From Spirochaetaceae bacterium (GTDB lineage: Bacteria; Spirochaetota; Spirochaetia; Treponematales; Treponemataceae), in NCBI GenBank assembly GCA_017936665.1, contig JAGBFB010000032.1:1-64000 (forward strand): a stretch of 64,000 nucleotides of DNA, in the 5' to 3' direction. Below, piece by piece: positions 1 through 8,027 of the stretch; position 1 is the first letter of the stretch; each line of letters begins with the position of its first letter. The notes under the pieces were generated by a model. That model ran no database searches, was not told where the DNA came from, and saw nothing but the letters and a program-made list of their open reading frames with translations. The position numbers were made by a program, and so were the translations under genes.

Positions 1-377
1 CCGTTACCATTTCCACCATTTAAAGAGCTACATCCTCCTGTAGAAACTTTTGTTCCAGTATCTGGTGATATATTATTTCCACCACCTAAATCATCTTTTG
101 CAGGATTATCGCCTGTTGCTGGTGGATTTTCTGGCGTTTTTGTTCCTCCACAAGTTCCTGTACTTGTTCCTGTTGTACTTCCGTTTGAATAACTTGGGCT
201 ATAACTTGATGGTGTGTCGCTTCCATTATTTGATGGTGCATTATTTGTTTCATTCCCACCTGAAGGTGGTGTTGCTGGTTGGGTTTGTGTATAATTACCA
301 CAAGCACTTGTGCCACCGTTTACTTGCATCAAACTTGTTAAATCTAACTTTACAAATTCTTTTACTGTTATTTTCAT
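1..377 (-). CDS. Secreted low-complexity protein with double-glycine leader (partial)
   Basis: The frame is open from an ATG at 375-377 to the window edge (125 codons seen). It has a good ribosome site (AGGAGG at 384-390). Residues 1-22 form a leader ending in LDLTSLMQVNGG. Counting back from the Gly-Gly, hydrophobic residues sit at -12, -7 and -4, which is the pattern of double-glycine leaders cut by C39 peptidases of ABC exporters (family knowledge). The mature part begins TSACG and is rich in Gly, Ser, Thr, Asn and Pro, with isolated Cys residues (TSACG, TGTCGG, GGCSS). I see no TM segment, no lipobox and no catalytic motif. It could be a bacteriocin-like or cyclised peptide precursor, or a surface filament or adhesin; the C-terminus is outside the window. 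A C10 tract and a hairpin lie in its upstream region. Confidence 0.6.
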   Translation of the reverse strand, partial: MKITVKEFVKLDLTSLMQVNGGTSACGNYTQTQPATPPSGGNETNNAPSNNGSDTPSSYSPSYSNGSTTGTSTGTCGGTKTPENPPATGDNPAKDDLGGGNNISPDTGTKVSTGGCSSLNGGNGN

Positions 378-421
378 AACTTTGCCTCCTGTTAAAATAT
401 CTAATAAGTACAAACCATAAT

Positions 422-491
422 GTCACTCCGAAAATGTTTCAAAATCGTATCACTTTACATAGTGTAGATATGGAAACAGGTTCAGCATGAC
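422..491. repeat. Imperfect 70-bp inverted repeat
   Basis: The left arm starts gtcactccgaaaatg (422) and the right arm ends caggttcagcatgac (491). The arms pair over about 30 positions with several mismatches around a short AT loop. The right arm also aligns with the perfect palindrome at 24548-24568 (about 19 of 26 positions by eye, ending in tgac), so both may belong to one extragenic palindrome family. It lies between the C10 tract and the start of the double-glycine-leader gene, so it would be in that gene's leader if transcription starts near the tract. Confidence 0.45.
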
Positions 492-539
492 AAAACTTTT
501 TAGATATATAATTTTGCGTATTTCCTGTCTCCTATTATG

Positions 540-549
540 CCCCCCCCCC
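540..549. repeat. C10 homopolymer (poly-G on the minus strand)
   Basis: Ten consecutive C in an AT-rich intergenic region, about 160 bp upstream of the minus-strand double-glycine-leader gene. Poly-G tracts of this length are known slipped-strand contingency loci in spirochaetes, for example upstream of Treponema pallidum tpr genes. Phase variation here is an inference. Confidence 0.75.
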
Positions 550-637
550 GATAAGTTTTGTCAAGTACTAAATAGTATTTTTTTATAAAAATATTTAAAT
601 TATTTATCATACAAGAAATATATGCACACATTAAAAT

Positions 638-752
638 CTCTCTGCTGTACTATAAACACACACTAATGTGTACACAATGGAGGAGTTTTCGTGTACACCA
701 TATACCTCTTTTATAGTACACGAAAGACCCTCTTTATCGTACACATTAGCAC
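638..752. repeat. 23-bp periodic array around GTGTACAC
   Basis: Octamers recur at exact 23-bp steps: ctgtacta (645), gtgtacac (668), gtgtacac (691), tagtacac (714) and tcgtacac (737). The copies at 668 and 691 are perfect 8-bp palindromes. The outer and inner copies also form nested inverted repeats (663-673 with 739-749; 687-696 with 716-725). A weaker match lies one step further left (622). It reads as an operator or iteron array rather than a CRISPR, because the conserved core is too short. The 378-850 gap otherwise holds only the C10 tract, the hairpin and the 3' flank of the acyl-CoA synthetase gene. Confidence 0.6.
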
Positions 753-850
753 CTATTTATTATACCATATAAATAATTAGGTTGTAGATTATTTGAGGAA
801 AAATATTTTATATAGAGTAGTAGATTGTCAAATAAATTCAGCAAGACAAA

Positions 851-2587
851 TTAAGATTTATCCTTTTTATCGTTTTTGTCTTTTTTATCTTTGCTATAAA
901 CATATCGTTTAATTTTTTGACTAGCAGTCTTTTCAAAATTTTCGATAAACTTAATTGTTGAAATCTTTGACATCTTGTTTACTTTTTCATTTACAAAGAA
1001 TTTTATTTCTGAAATTAAAGCATCCCGTTTGTAAAGTATATCTTCTGTAAAATCGTGAACGGCATCCCCAACAGCATTTCCTGCTGCAAGTAATTTTTCT
1101 ATAATAGTTCCATCTTTTTTAAGTTTTTCGCCATCAAGTTGAACAAGAGCAACAAGACTTCCTTCTTCTTCCACAACCAAAGATTCATTTACTAAAGGAT
1201 GTTGATTCAATACAAATTCAATATCTTCTGGATAAATATTTTCGCCTGAAGAACTTAAAATCATATTTTTTAGGCGACCTTTTAACTCAAGCCACATTCC
1301 GTTATGAAGCAAACCTAAATCTCCAGTTTTAAACCAACCTGCTCCAACAGAATCATTTTCTGTAGTAAAAACGCTTTTTGTAAGTTCACTTTCTTTGTAA
1401 TAACCTTTCATTACATTTGGTCCACGAGCAACAACTTCGCCAATTCCTGTTTCTGGGTCAGGATTAATAATTGCAAGTTCAACGCCCCGTAAAATAGGTC
1501 CAACTGTTCCTGGAATTGTTTCTTTAGGAGAAGATCCTGCAAGCAAAGGAGAAGTTTCGGTTAATCCATAACCGATTGCATAAGGAAATTTTGCATCTTT
1601 TAAGAAATATTCAACTTTAGTATCAATTTTTGCGCCACCAATTCCAAAAAAGCAAATTCTACCACCAAAAGTTTTCTTTAATTGACTTCCCGCAATTTTG
1701 TGCATTATTTTTTGGAAAAATGGATTTTTGTACAATTTTTTAGAAAACTCAGTTTTGTTTAATGTTGGAAAAACCTTATTTTTATAAATTTTTTCCATAA
1801 TCATTGGAACACTTAAAACAATTGTAGGTCTAATTTTCTTGAAAGCTGGTAACAAAGAAGAAACCGTTGGTGGTCGCTCCAAATAATAAATACATCCACC
1901 ATTTAAAACAATAAGAACAAAGCCAATTGTAAATTCATAAACATGAGAAAGTGGCAAAAATGATAAACATTTATCTCTTTGATTTACACGATGAACAGTT
2001 TGACATTGAATTGCAGTCCATACTAAATTTTTGTGAGTAAGTTCAACACCTTTTGAACGGCCTGTAGTTCCAGAAGTATAAATGATAGAAGCGGTATCTT
2101 CTTCCAAAACTTCCACATCATTAACAAATTCTGAAATTGTAAATCCTTCCGGTTCACCTCTTAAAAAAGTTAAATCATCAAGTTTAATCACGATTGGAAG
2201 AATATCTTCTGACAAGTCTTTTACTTTGTTCCATAATTTTTCGGCAACAAACATTACAGAAACTTGAGCATGATTTAAAATTGAAGTTACTTCAACTGCA
2301 CTAAAATCTGGCAACAAAGGAACTGCAATAGCTCCCATATTTACAATACCAAAATAACTTGCCCCCCAGTTTGGCATACTTGTACTAAAAATTGAAACTT
2401 TATCGCCTTTTTTGATACCTAAACTGTGTAACAAAGCAGAAACTTCTTTTACTTTGCTTCCAATCTGTTCGTAAGTTAGAGGAGTTCCATTTACAAAGGA
2501 TAAAGCTGGTCTACTTGAGAACTTTGATAAAGTATTGTTTAACAAAGCAGGAAAAGTATACTGCTTTAAATCTTTTATAGTTTGCAT
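851..2587 (-). CDS. Long-chain acyl-CoA synthetase (AMP-binding enzyme)
   Basis: A 578-residue ANL-superfamily adenylate-forming enzyme that activates fatty acids with ATP and CoA. The phosphate-binding loop IIYTSGTTGRSKG is at about residues 168-180. The adenine motif GYGLTETSP and the hinge motif WFKTGDLG follow, and there is a Lys/Asp-rich C-terminal tail. The open frame continues 38 codons further upstream, but the ATG at 2587 has GGAGAAATT just before it, while the extension runs through a series of hairpins and does not look like family sequence; I therefore start at 2587. It stands alone on the minus strand. Spirochaetes often carry several such synthetases for exogenous fatty acid uptake (general knowledge). 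Substrate chain length cannot be read from sequence. Confidence 0.9.
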   Translation of the reverse strand: MQTIKDLKQYTFPALLNNTLSKFSSRPALSFVNGTPLTYEQIGSKVKEVSALLHSLGIKKGDKVSIFSTSMPNWGASYFGIVNMGAIAVPLLPDFSAVEVTSILNHAQVSVMFVAEKLWNKVKDLSEDILPIVIKLDDLTFLRGEPEGFTISEFVNDVEVLEEDTASIIYTSGTTGRSKGVELTHKNLVWTAIQCQTVHRVNQRDKCLSFLPLSHVYEFTIGFVLIVLNGGCIYYLERPPTVSSLLPAFKKIRPTIVLSVPMIMEKIYKNKVFPTLNKTEFSKKLYKNPFFQKIMHKIAGSQLKKTFGGRICFFGIGGAKIDTKVEYFLKDAKFPYAIGYGLTETSPLLAGSSPKETIPGTVGPILRGVELAIINPDPETGIGEVVARGPNVMKGYYKESELTKSVFTTENDSVGAGWFKTGDLGLLHNGMWLELKGRLKNMILSSSGENIYPEDIEFVLNQHPLVNESLVVEEEGSLVALVQLDGEKLKKDGTIIEKLLAAGNAVGDAVHDFTEDILYKRDALISEIKFFVNEKVNKMSKISTIKFIENFEKTASQKIKRYVYSKDKKDKNDKKDKS

Positions 2588-2600
2588 AATTTCTCCGATA

Positions 2601-2743
2601 AGAAGTAACTGAGGAATTTTCAAATTCCGAAGGAACTTCTTAGTTGTGGTTTCGTAATGTAATGAGAAACCACAGTTAATATCACAAGTTTGCTCTAGCA
2701 AACTTGATTTGAAAAGCGAAGCACTATTTGTGCGTAGCTTTTC
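2601..2743. other. Four consecutive hairpins upstream of the acyl-CoA synthetase
   Basis: Back-to-back inverted repeats lie just upstream of the synthetase start: 2601-2640 (agaagt/acttct with inner ggaattt/aaattcc), 2645-2674 (tgtggttt/aaaccaca), 2685-2706 (caagtttgct/agcaaacttg, 2-nt loop) and 2711-2743 (gaaaagc/gcttttc with inner gcac/gtgc). If transcribed, they would form a strongly structured leader. I do not recognise a known riboswitch. Confidence 0.55.
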
Positions 2744-2838
2744 ATAATTCCCCTTAAAATATTTTTATGGATTTTTCTTATTGTGATGAAATGTTAACAT
2801 ATTTGCAAGTAAATTTAAAGTACGAAGAATTTTATATA

Positions 2839-3462
2839 TCAATGTTTTTTATCAAAAAAATTTTTTGTTTTTAATTCTGTTATTATTTTAGAAGCAATAA
2901 TTTCTGCACCCTTTTCATTAGGATGGTAATCGTCAATTTTCAGAGTATCATCATAAAAACGTCCATTCCAAATATTTGAGATTACTAAAATATTGTTATT
3001 TTCAAAAAATTCAAATGCTTCATGATACTCAACTAACATCTCATTATTTTGTAATTCATCAATAGTTAGAAACATTGATGAATCTATAAAACTCACAAGG
3101 CATACTTTTATTTTTTTTTCTTGTAGATAGTTAATTATAGTTAACAAATTTTCCTTTGTAGCTTTTGCAGTTTTTCGTAATAAAAAGTCATTTGCACCTA
3201 ATTCAATTATTGCAAAACTAATATTTGATAAATCAAACTTATTAAGTTGTTTTACACAAACATTCGCTGTGTATCCCAATACACAACTATCAATTATACG
3301 ATAATCAAATTCTTTATTAACAATCTGAACAACAGAACTATTATTAGATAATATAAATCCTGAAAATAAACTATCTCCAATACACAAAGTATCTTTGGAG
3401 TTTGAACATCCAAATAAAAAAATAATTAAAATCATGCAGAATATATATATTTTTTTTTTCAT
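2839..3462 (-). CDS. SGNH/GDSL-family hydrolase lipoprotein
   Basis: A 207-residue exported esterase-type hydrolase. There is a signal peptide with lipobox LFGC (Cys about 19), then block I GDSLFSG (nucleophile Ser), block III GAND, and the C-terminal DYHPNEKG block with the Asp and His of the triad. The order and spacing match TesA-like SGNH hydrolases. The lipid anchor places it in the periplasm or on the surface; the substrate is unknown. Six bases separate it from the upstream minus-strand gene (start 4218), so it is the last gene of a likely three-gene operon with that lipoprotein and a C39-like peptidase. Confidence 0.8.
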   Translation of the reverse strand: MKKKIYIFCMILIIFLFGCSNSKDTLCIGDSLFSGFILSNNSSVVQIVNKEFDYRIIDSCVLGYTANVCVKQLNKFDLSNISFAIIELGANDFLLRKTAKATKENLLTIINYLQEKKIKVCLVSFIDSSMFLTIDELQNNEMLVEYHEAFEFFENNNILVISNIWNGRFYDDTLKIDDYHPNEKGAEIIASKIITELKTKNFFDKKH

Positions 3463-3468
3463 ATGATT

Positions 3469-4218
3469 CTAATCAATTGGAATAAAAGTCGTTGCATTAG
3501 AATTAGTATTTCTTGAATTAACCTCTTTGTTTAATACAAAAGCTCTGTGATTAAATCCTACTCTTGATAAAGTTACATTATCAGAACGCAATGTTAAATC
3601 ATCTGAAAATGTTGCATTTATCCATGGGTCAATAAAAACATAATTATCAAAATTATCAGCATCAAGAACGGAACGTGAATTTTTTGTATTTATACAATAT
3701 TTCCAAGAATAAATTGGATCAAAAGATTCTATAGATCCATCATAGTAAAAAATTGCCTCTAAATCATTTGTTATATATCCTAGAGAAGACGCATATTCAG
3801 AACATTGCTTTTGAGTAGCCATATACATCTTATTAGAATTAGAATTTAATAATAACGCTCCATTTTCTAATTCACCAGTAATAGCATTAACAGTTTGTAT
3901 ACCAAGAACTTGGCCATCAGGCATCACTCCTGTTATAAGATAGTAAAATTTTTTTTCCTTATGTAATTTTCCATCAGGTAAAACCGAAATAAATACAGTT
4001 TCACCCCAAGTTATGTCATATACTCTTTCATCAAACTTAGGAGAAGAAAGAACATAAAATTGCTGATAATAATCTGATTCCATAATATCTTTTGCAACAA
4101 CTTCCTTTGCAAATTCCTCTGTGATAAAAGAAAGCTTAGCAATTTCTTTTTCTGAATTGTTACAAGCCATAAAACATATTGTAACTAAAAATAACAAAAA
4201 TAAACTAAATTTTTTCAT
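3469..4218 (-). CDS. Lipoprotein of unknown function
   Basis: 249 residues. The signal peptide ends in lipobox CFMAC (Cys about 19). The mature part is mixed alpha/beta with aromatic-rich segments (for example YDITWGETVFIS, FDPIYSWKYC) and no motif I recognise. It lies 8 bases after the C39-like peptidase gene and 6 bases before the SGNH hydrolase, so the three are probably co-transcribed and may act on the same extracellular substrate (inference from position only). Confidence 0.65.
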   Translation of the reverse strand: MKKFSLFLLFLVTICFMACNNSEKEIAKLSFITEEFAKEVVAKDIMESDYYQQFYVLSSPKFDERVYDITWGETVFISVLPDGKLHKEKKFYYLITGVMPDGQVLGIQTVNAITGELENGALLLNSNSNKMYMATQKQCSEYASSLGYITNDLEAIFYYDGSIESFDPIYSWKYCINTKNSRSVLDADNFDNYVFIDPWINATFSDDLTLRSDNVTLSRVGFNHRAFVLNKEVNSRNTNSNATTFIPID

Positions 4219-4226
4219 AAAAACTC

Positions 4227-4874
4227 CTAATTATAATCCTTAAAAAACAATGTCAAATATCCACTATCATTTACAAGTGATTCAAACTCCCATTGTTCAT
4301 AACTAACATGTCTTTCCCCATAATAAGGATCGTTATAATATACTTTTGTAGTTTTATTAGTATTTAAATCTTTTTGATATCCTGTTACAACTACTGCATG
4401 TGGAGGATTTATATTTTTATACCCAAGAACAGAAATTAAAGGTTGTCTATCTATTTGTATTTCAGGAATAATTTGAAACATTGATCCAGAATTACATGAA
4501 AAATCGGAACTCAATTCTGCGAAATCGTCATTAGTAATATTTATATGATAACGCATAAATGCAGAAATAGACTGAGGTGCACCATCATTGGAATATGGAT
4601 AAAACGAAGAACCGTAAGTCATCCAAAAAAAATCACTTATGTACTCTTGAACTTCATAATTTGATCCATCTAAAAAATCCTCATCAGACCAACCAACAAT
4701 ATCAGCAAAAAACTCGGCACACATCAAAGTACAAGCAGGTAAACACCACACTTTTGTTTCTTGATAAATTAATGGAACATCTATTTGGTACGTCTTCTTT
4801 GTTGATATAGCAGAGCTACAAGAGATAGAAAATAAAATGAAAAATAAACATAAAATAATATTAACCCTTTTCAT
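4227..4874 (-). CDS. C39-like (papain-fold) cysteine peptidase lipoprotein
   Basis: About 215 residues when started at MKRVNIILC, which gives a clean signal peptide with lipobox SISC; an ATG seven codons upstream is possible. The catalytic pattern of the Peptidase_C39_2 type is visible: QETKVWCLPAC (oxyanion Gln and nucleophile Cys), then HAVVVTGY (His) and YYNDPYYG (Asp). The family includes exported peptidases and transpeptidases; without an ABC domain it is not the standard double-glycine-leader processor. It heads the operon with the lipoprotein and SGNH hydrolase genes and is divergent from the antiporter gene. No clear ribosome site is visible. Confidence 0.7.
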   Translation of the reverse strand: MKRVNIILCLFFILFSISCSSAISTKKTYQIDVPLIYQETKVWCLPACTLMCAEFFADIVGWSDEDFLDGSNYEVQEYISDFFWMTYGSSFYPYSNDGAPQSISAFMRYHINITNDDFAELSSDFSCNSGSMFQIIPEIQIDRQPLISVLGYKNINPPHAVVVTGYQKDLNTNKTTKVYYNDPYYGERHVSYEQWEFESLVNDSGYLTLFFKDYN

Positions 4875-4981
4875 AGTAATACTATATGACAACATTTATA
4901 TACTTGTCAACAAATAATAATAAAATTAACAATAAGTTAACATTTATTTACAAAAATCTCCAATATTATTATAATCCAGTT

Positions 4982-6706
4982 ATGAATGTTATTGCTGATA
5001 TAGTTCCAGAATTTATGCATTTTAACTTTGTAGATTCTGCAAATTTAATTTTACTTTTAGGTTTTATTTTAATTTTAGGTGCAATTGGTGGACGCCTTTT
5101 TCAAAAACTAAAAATTCCACAAGTTGTAGGATATATCGTAATTGGAATTATCATTGGTCAATCAGGGTTTCAGATTTTAAGTTCACAAGTGATAACTGCA
5201 CTTGACCCAATAAATTCACTTGCTCTTTCTTTGATAGGATTTTTAATTGGAGCAGAATTAAAAACTTCGGTAATAAAAAAATACGGAAAACAATTTACAG
5301 GAATTTTGCTTTTTGAATCCATCGTACCATTTGTGGTTGTTTCTATCGCTGTAACTTTGATAACTTTTTTTGTTACAAAAGATTTTGTTTTAGCAATTTG
5401 CTTAGGTTTGATTTTAGGCGCAATTTCTGCCGCCACAGCTCCAGCTGCTACAACTGATGTTTTAAAAGAAAACAGAACCCGAGGTCCACTTACCACAACA
5501 GTTTTAGGAATTGTTGCTATGGACGATGCAGTTGCATTGATTTTGTACGCAATTACATCTTCTATCGCTTCAAATCTTTTAGGTGGGCAAAGTTTATCTT
5601 TGGGAACACAACTTCTAACTTTAGCCTACGATATTTTTGGTTCAATTTTAATGGGATGTTTTATCGGTTTTATACTTAGCCTTTTACTAAAAAATATTAT
5701 GAACAACGAAGGAAGAAGTTTATCTTTTTCTTTAGGATTTTTGTTTTTATCCACAGGAATTTGTGCCTTAATCAATCTTGATAACATTCTTTGTTCAATG
5801 GCAATTGGATTTTTTCTTGTAAACTTTGCACCAGCAAAAATCAGAGCTGTTTTTGAATTTATTGAAAAATACACTCCTCCAATTTATGTTTTATTTTTTG
5901 TTTTGGTTGGTGCAAAATTAAATATTTGGAATGTTACTTCATTCTTAGGAATAATCGCTATCGTTTATGTTTTGTGCAGAACTATCGGAAAAACTATCGG
6001 TGCAAAAATCGGAGCAAAACTTACAAAGGCTCCAATCACAGTTTACAAATATCTTCCGTATTGTCTTTTAAGTCAGGCAGGAGTTGCAATCGGACTTTCA
6101 ATTGCAGCAGGACAACAATTTCAAGATACAATCGGAAGTACAATAATGTTGATTGTTACTGCCACAACTTTTATTGTTCAAATAATTGGACCTATTTGTG
6201 TAAAATATGGAGTTACAAAGGCAGAAGAATGTGGACTTGATATTACAGAAGATGACATTATGAAACAATGCAAACTTTCTGATGTTCAGTGTGGAGGTAT
6301 TGCAATTTGTGATAAAAATTCCCCTGCAATTATTTTAGAAAACGAAAGTTTGCCTTCTTTAATAAATTCTTTTGGAAAAAATCATAATCAAAACTATGTA
6401 GTAAAAACTGAAGATAATAAACTTGCTGGAATTATCACTTTGGAATACTTAAAAGAAACTTTGCTAATAATGGATTTTTACGAAGCAATGATGGCAGAAG
6501 ATATTATGGTTCCTACAGAAATTTTTGTTACACCAGAAATGCCAATTCCAGAAGTGATGAATCTTTTTACAGAACATGATGTAGACGCTTTACCAATTTT
6601 AGACAAAGAAGGTAACGTCCTTGGAGTTGCTGAAAAAACTGCCATAGAACATTACCTTCATGCAAAGATTTTAGAAGTGCATCAAAAATTGGCTATGTTA
6701 GGATAA
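4982..6706 (+). CDS. CPA2-type cation:proton antiporter with C-terminal CBS domains
   Basis: About 574 residues from the ATG at 4982; the open frame starts further upstream with non-family sequence. The first 410 residues form about 12 hydrophobic segments typical of the Na+/H+ exchanger fold, including the conserved core AAPTTD-like ATAPAATTD and AMDDAVALILY, where the Asp residues are the usual ion/proton site. The last 150 residues are cytoplasmic and end in a CBS pair (EDIMVPTEIF ... DALPILDKEGNVLGV), which usually senses adenine nucleotides. The role is pH or monovalent-cation homeostasis at the inner membrane. It is convergent with the next gene, with only one base between the stop codons. 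Confidence 0.88.
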   Translation: MNVIADIVPEFMHFNFVDSANLILLLGFILILGAIGGRLFQKLKIPQVVGYIVIGIIIGQSGFQILSSQVITALDPINSLALSLIGFLIGAELKTSVIKKYGKQFTGILLFESIVPFVVVSIAVTLITFFVTKDFVLAICLGLILGAISAATAPAATTDVLKENRTRGPLTTTVLGIVAMDDAVALILYAITSSIASNLLGGQSLSLGTQLLTLAYDIFGSILMGCFIGFILSLLLKNIMNNEGRSLSFSLGFLFLSTGICALINLDNILCSMAIGFFLVNFAPAKIRAVFEFIEKYTPPIYVLFFVLVGAKLNIWNVTSFLGIIAIVYVLCRTIGKTIGAKIGAKLTKAPITVYKYLPYCLLSQAGVAIGLSIAAGQQFQDTIGSTIMLIVTATTFIVQIIGPICVKYGVTKAEECGLDITEDDIMKQCKLSDVQCGGIAICDKNSPAIILENESLPSLINSFGKNHNQNYVVKTEDNKLAGIITLEYLKETLLIMDFYEAMMAEDIMVPTEIFVTPEMPIPEVMNLFTEHDVDALPILDKEGNVLGVAEKTAIEHYLHAKILEVHQKLAMLG

Positions 6707-6707
6707 T

Positions 6708-7220
6708 TTATTTAAAGCTTGTAGTAATTGCTATGTAGGGCATGCCACCAGCACCAGACGTTCCAAAAAATAAAGTATGCCCAAATTTTACTCCAATAAA
6801 ATACCAAAAGTTCAATGTAATAGATGTATCTAAAATACCATCAAAATCAAAAACATCTGGAAAAATTACGTAACTAAAATCGCTATTCCATAATCCAGTT
6901 GCTCTTCCTCCCAAACTTGTATTAAAGATTAGTAATTCTATAGGTCTGTAACTAATTCCACCTGTAAGTTGAGTATAAACTCCAATACCAGAACTTGTAA
7001 AAGATGCACCTACTTGACCATCAAAGATTGGAACAATTTGTTTTTTTATATCATCCTTATCATAAAACCTTGTAGCACCTGCAAAAATATCAAATGAAGC
7101 AACATCAGTTTTTTTAATGAAATACTTCATGTCAACTCCAAAGGAATAAAGATTTGTATGTGCAAAGGAACTAAAAGTTACAAATACAAAAATAAATGAT
7201 ACAAGGAAAATACGTTTCAT
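6708..7220 (-). CDS. Outer-membrane-type exported protein, paralogue of 13596-14210
   Basis: 170 residues with a cleavable signal peptide (FSSFAHTNLYSFG) but no lipobox Cys. The mature part alternates hydrophobic and polar residues in short Gly-rich strands, as small beta-barrels do. The C-terminal half aligns by eye with the product of 13596-14210: IYTQLTGGISYRP, then a FDGILDTS-type segment, then PYIAITTSF. The function is unknown. It lies two bases after the lipoprotein gene 7223-7882 and is probably co-transcribed with it. Confidence 0.65.
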   Translation of the reverse strand: MKRIFLVSFIFVFVTFSSFAHTNLYSFGVDMKYFIKKTDVASFDIFAGATRFYDKDDIKKQIVPIFDGQVGASFTSSGIGVYTQLTGGISYRPIELLIFNTSLGGRATGLWNSDFSYVIFPDVFDFDGILDTSITLNFWYFIGVKFGHTLFFGTSGAGGMPYIAITTSFK

Positions 7221-7222
7221 TG

Positions 7223-7882
7223 TTATTCTCCTGATTTAGTTAAAACAGTTGATGACCATTTTCCTTTTGCATCCATACAGAATACATAAGCTTTTCCTGA
7301 AGCAGAAATTACACCACTTCCAATTTCTTGAAATAAATATTCATCATCAATATCTTCAGTAAACATAATAAAAGCATTGTTTTCTTTTTCAAAATTTCCA
7401 TTGATAGAAATTATAATATCATCCACTGAAATTCTAAAAACTAAAGAATTGTTAACATCATTCATTACAGTAGTAATTGATTTATCAGAATTTTTCCAAG
7501 TCCCGTTTAAATTGAATTTTCCATCTCGACTTTTAATAAAAAATATTTCTCCTCCCATTTCTAAAGGAAGTTCAATTTTGAAAACATCTTTTTCAATAAA
7601 AGTTAATTGAAAAACTTCTTCTATTCCATCGATAGAAACATTTGCACCTGTTGCAGTTGCAACAAAAGTTCCAGTAGCACTGGTAAAACCTTCATCAAGT
7701 GAATTTACTGTAAAAACGCCAGATTCTGTAATCACAATTTCATTTTCAAGACTATCTTGAATCCACTTACCAATAAATCTTTCTGATTGAATAACAGCAT
7801 TTGAATCATTACTACAAGAAACAAACACCGAAAATCCTAATATTGATAATAAAATTAACAATACTAAACAAATTTTTTTCAT
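7223..7882 (-). CDS. Lipoprotein with two lipocalin-like 'GTW' modules
   Basis: 219 residues with lipobox FVSC. Module 1 starts FIGKWIQD; module 2 starts NLNGTWKNSDK and closes with SGVISASGKAYVF and KWSSTVLTK. The same closing pattern (GVxSxxGxxY then an SxxLTK-like end) is found in the lipoproteins at 14299-16503 and 17686-20019, so this is a locally expanded domain family. Small lipocalin-like beta-barrels of this kind bind hydrophobic ligands or act as surface antigens in other bacteria; no ligand can be named here. An SD-like gagag precedes the ATG. Confidence 0.65.
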   Translation of the reverse strand: MKKICLVLLILLSILGFSVFVSCSNDSNAVIQSERFIGKWIQDSLENEIVITESGVFTVNSLDEGFTSATGTFVATATGANVSIDGIEEVFQLTFIEKDVFKIELPLEMGGEIFFIKSRDGKFNLNGTWKNSDKSITTVMNDVNNSLVFRISVDDIIISINGNFEKENNAFIMFTEDIDDEYLFQEIGSGVISASGKAYVFCMDAKGKWSSTVLTKSGE

Positions 7883-7925
7883 AAAACATCTCTCCTTGCG
7901 ATATGAAAAATAAGATAAAAGTACA

Positions 7926-7949
7926 ACTATACTCTTATAAAAGTATAGT
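7926..7949 (-). terminator. Hairpin downstream of the 8028-8891 gene
   Basis: Perfect arms actatact/agtatagt around an 8-nt loop, about 80 bp past the stop of the minus-strand gene 8028-8891 and 45 bp before the next start. No strong T run follows, so it may instead be an operator of the downstream operon. Confidence 0.35.
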
Positions 7950-8027
7950 GAATGAAAAAAGAGAATGCGTAATTTTAATGAGAAATATGTTACTTAAAAG
8001 AGTGAAAAATTATTTATTATTCAAAGA

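Noticed and set aside
86-316. Gln-rich minus-strand open frame of 76 codons near the left edge
   Set aside because: The frame beside it has the ribosome site, the double-glycine leader and an open run to the edge; this one is its shadow.
638-752. CRISPR array
   Set aside because: Only about 8 bp is conserved per 23-bp step, with no spacers of usual length and no cas genes.
378-850. tRNA or small RNA gene in the left intergenic region
   Set aside because: The hairpins do not form a cloverleaf and no CCA-type or known RNA motif is visible.
2588-2701. N-terminal extension of the acyl-CoA synthetase
   Set aside because: It runs through four hairpins and does not resemble the family; a ribosome site sits before the ATG at 2587.
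4227-4874. Processing peptidase for the double-glycine-leader protein at 1-377
   Set aside because: It is a lipoprotein with no ABC transporter parts and lies 4 kb away in an unrelated operon; leader-processing C39 domains are fused to exporters.
4886-4981. N-terminal extension of the antiporter
   Set aside because: Asn/Tyr-rich, not family-like, and it overlaps the start of the divergent peptidase gene; not included.
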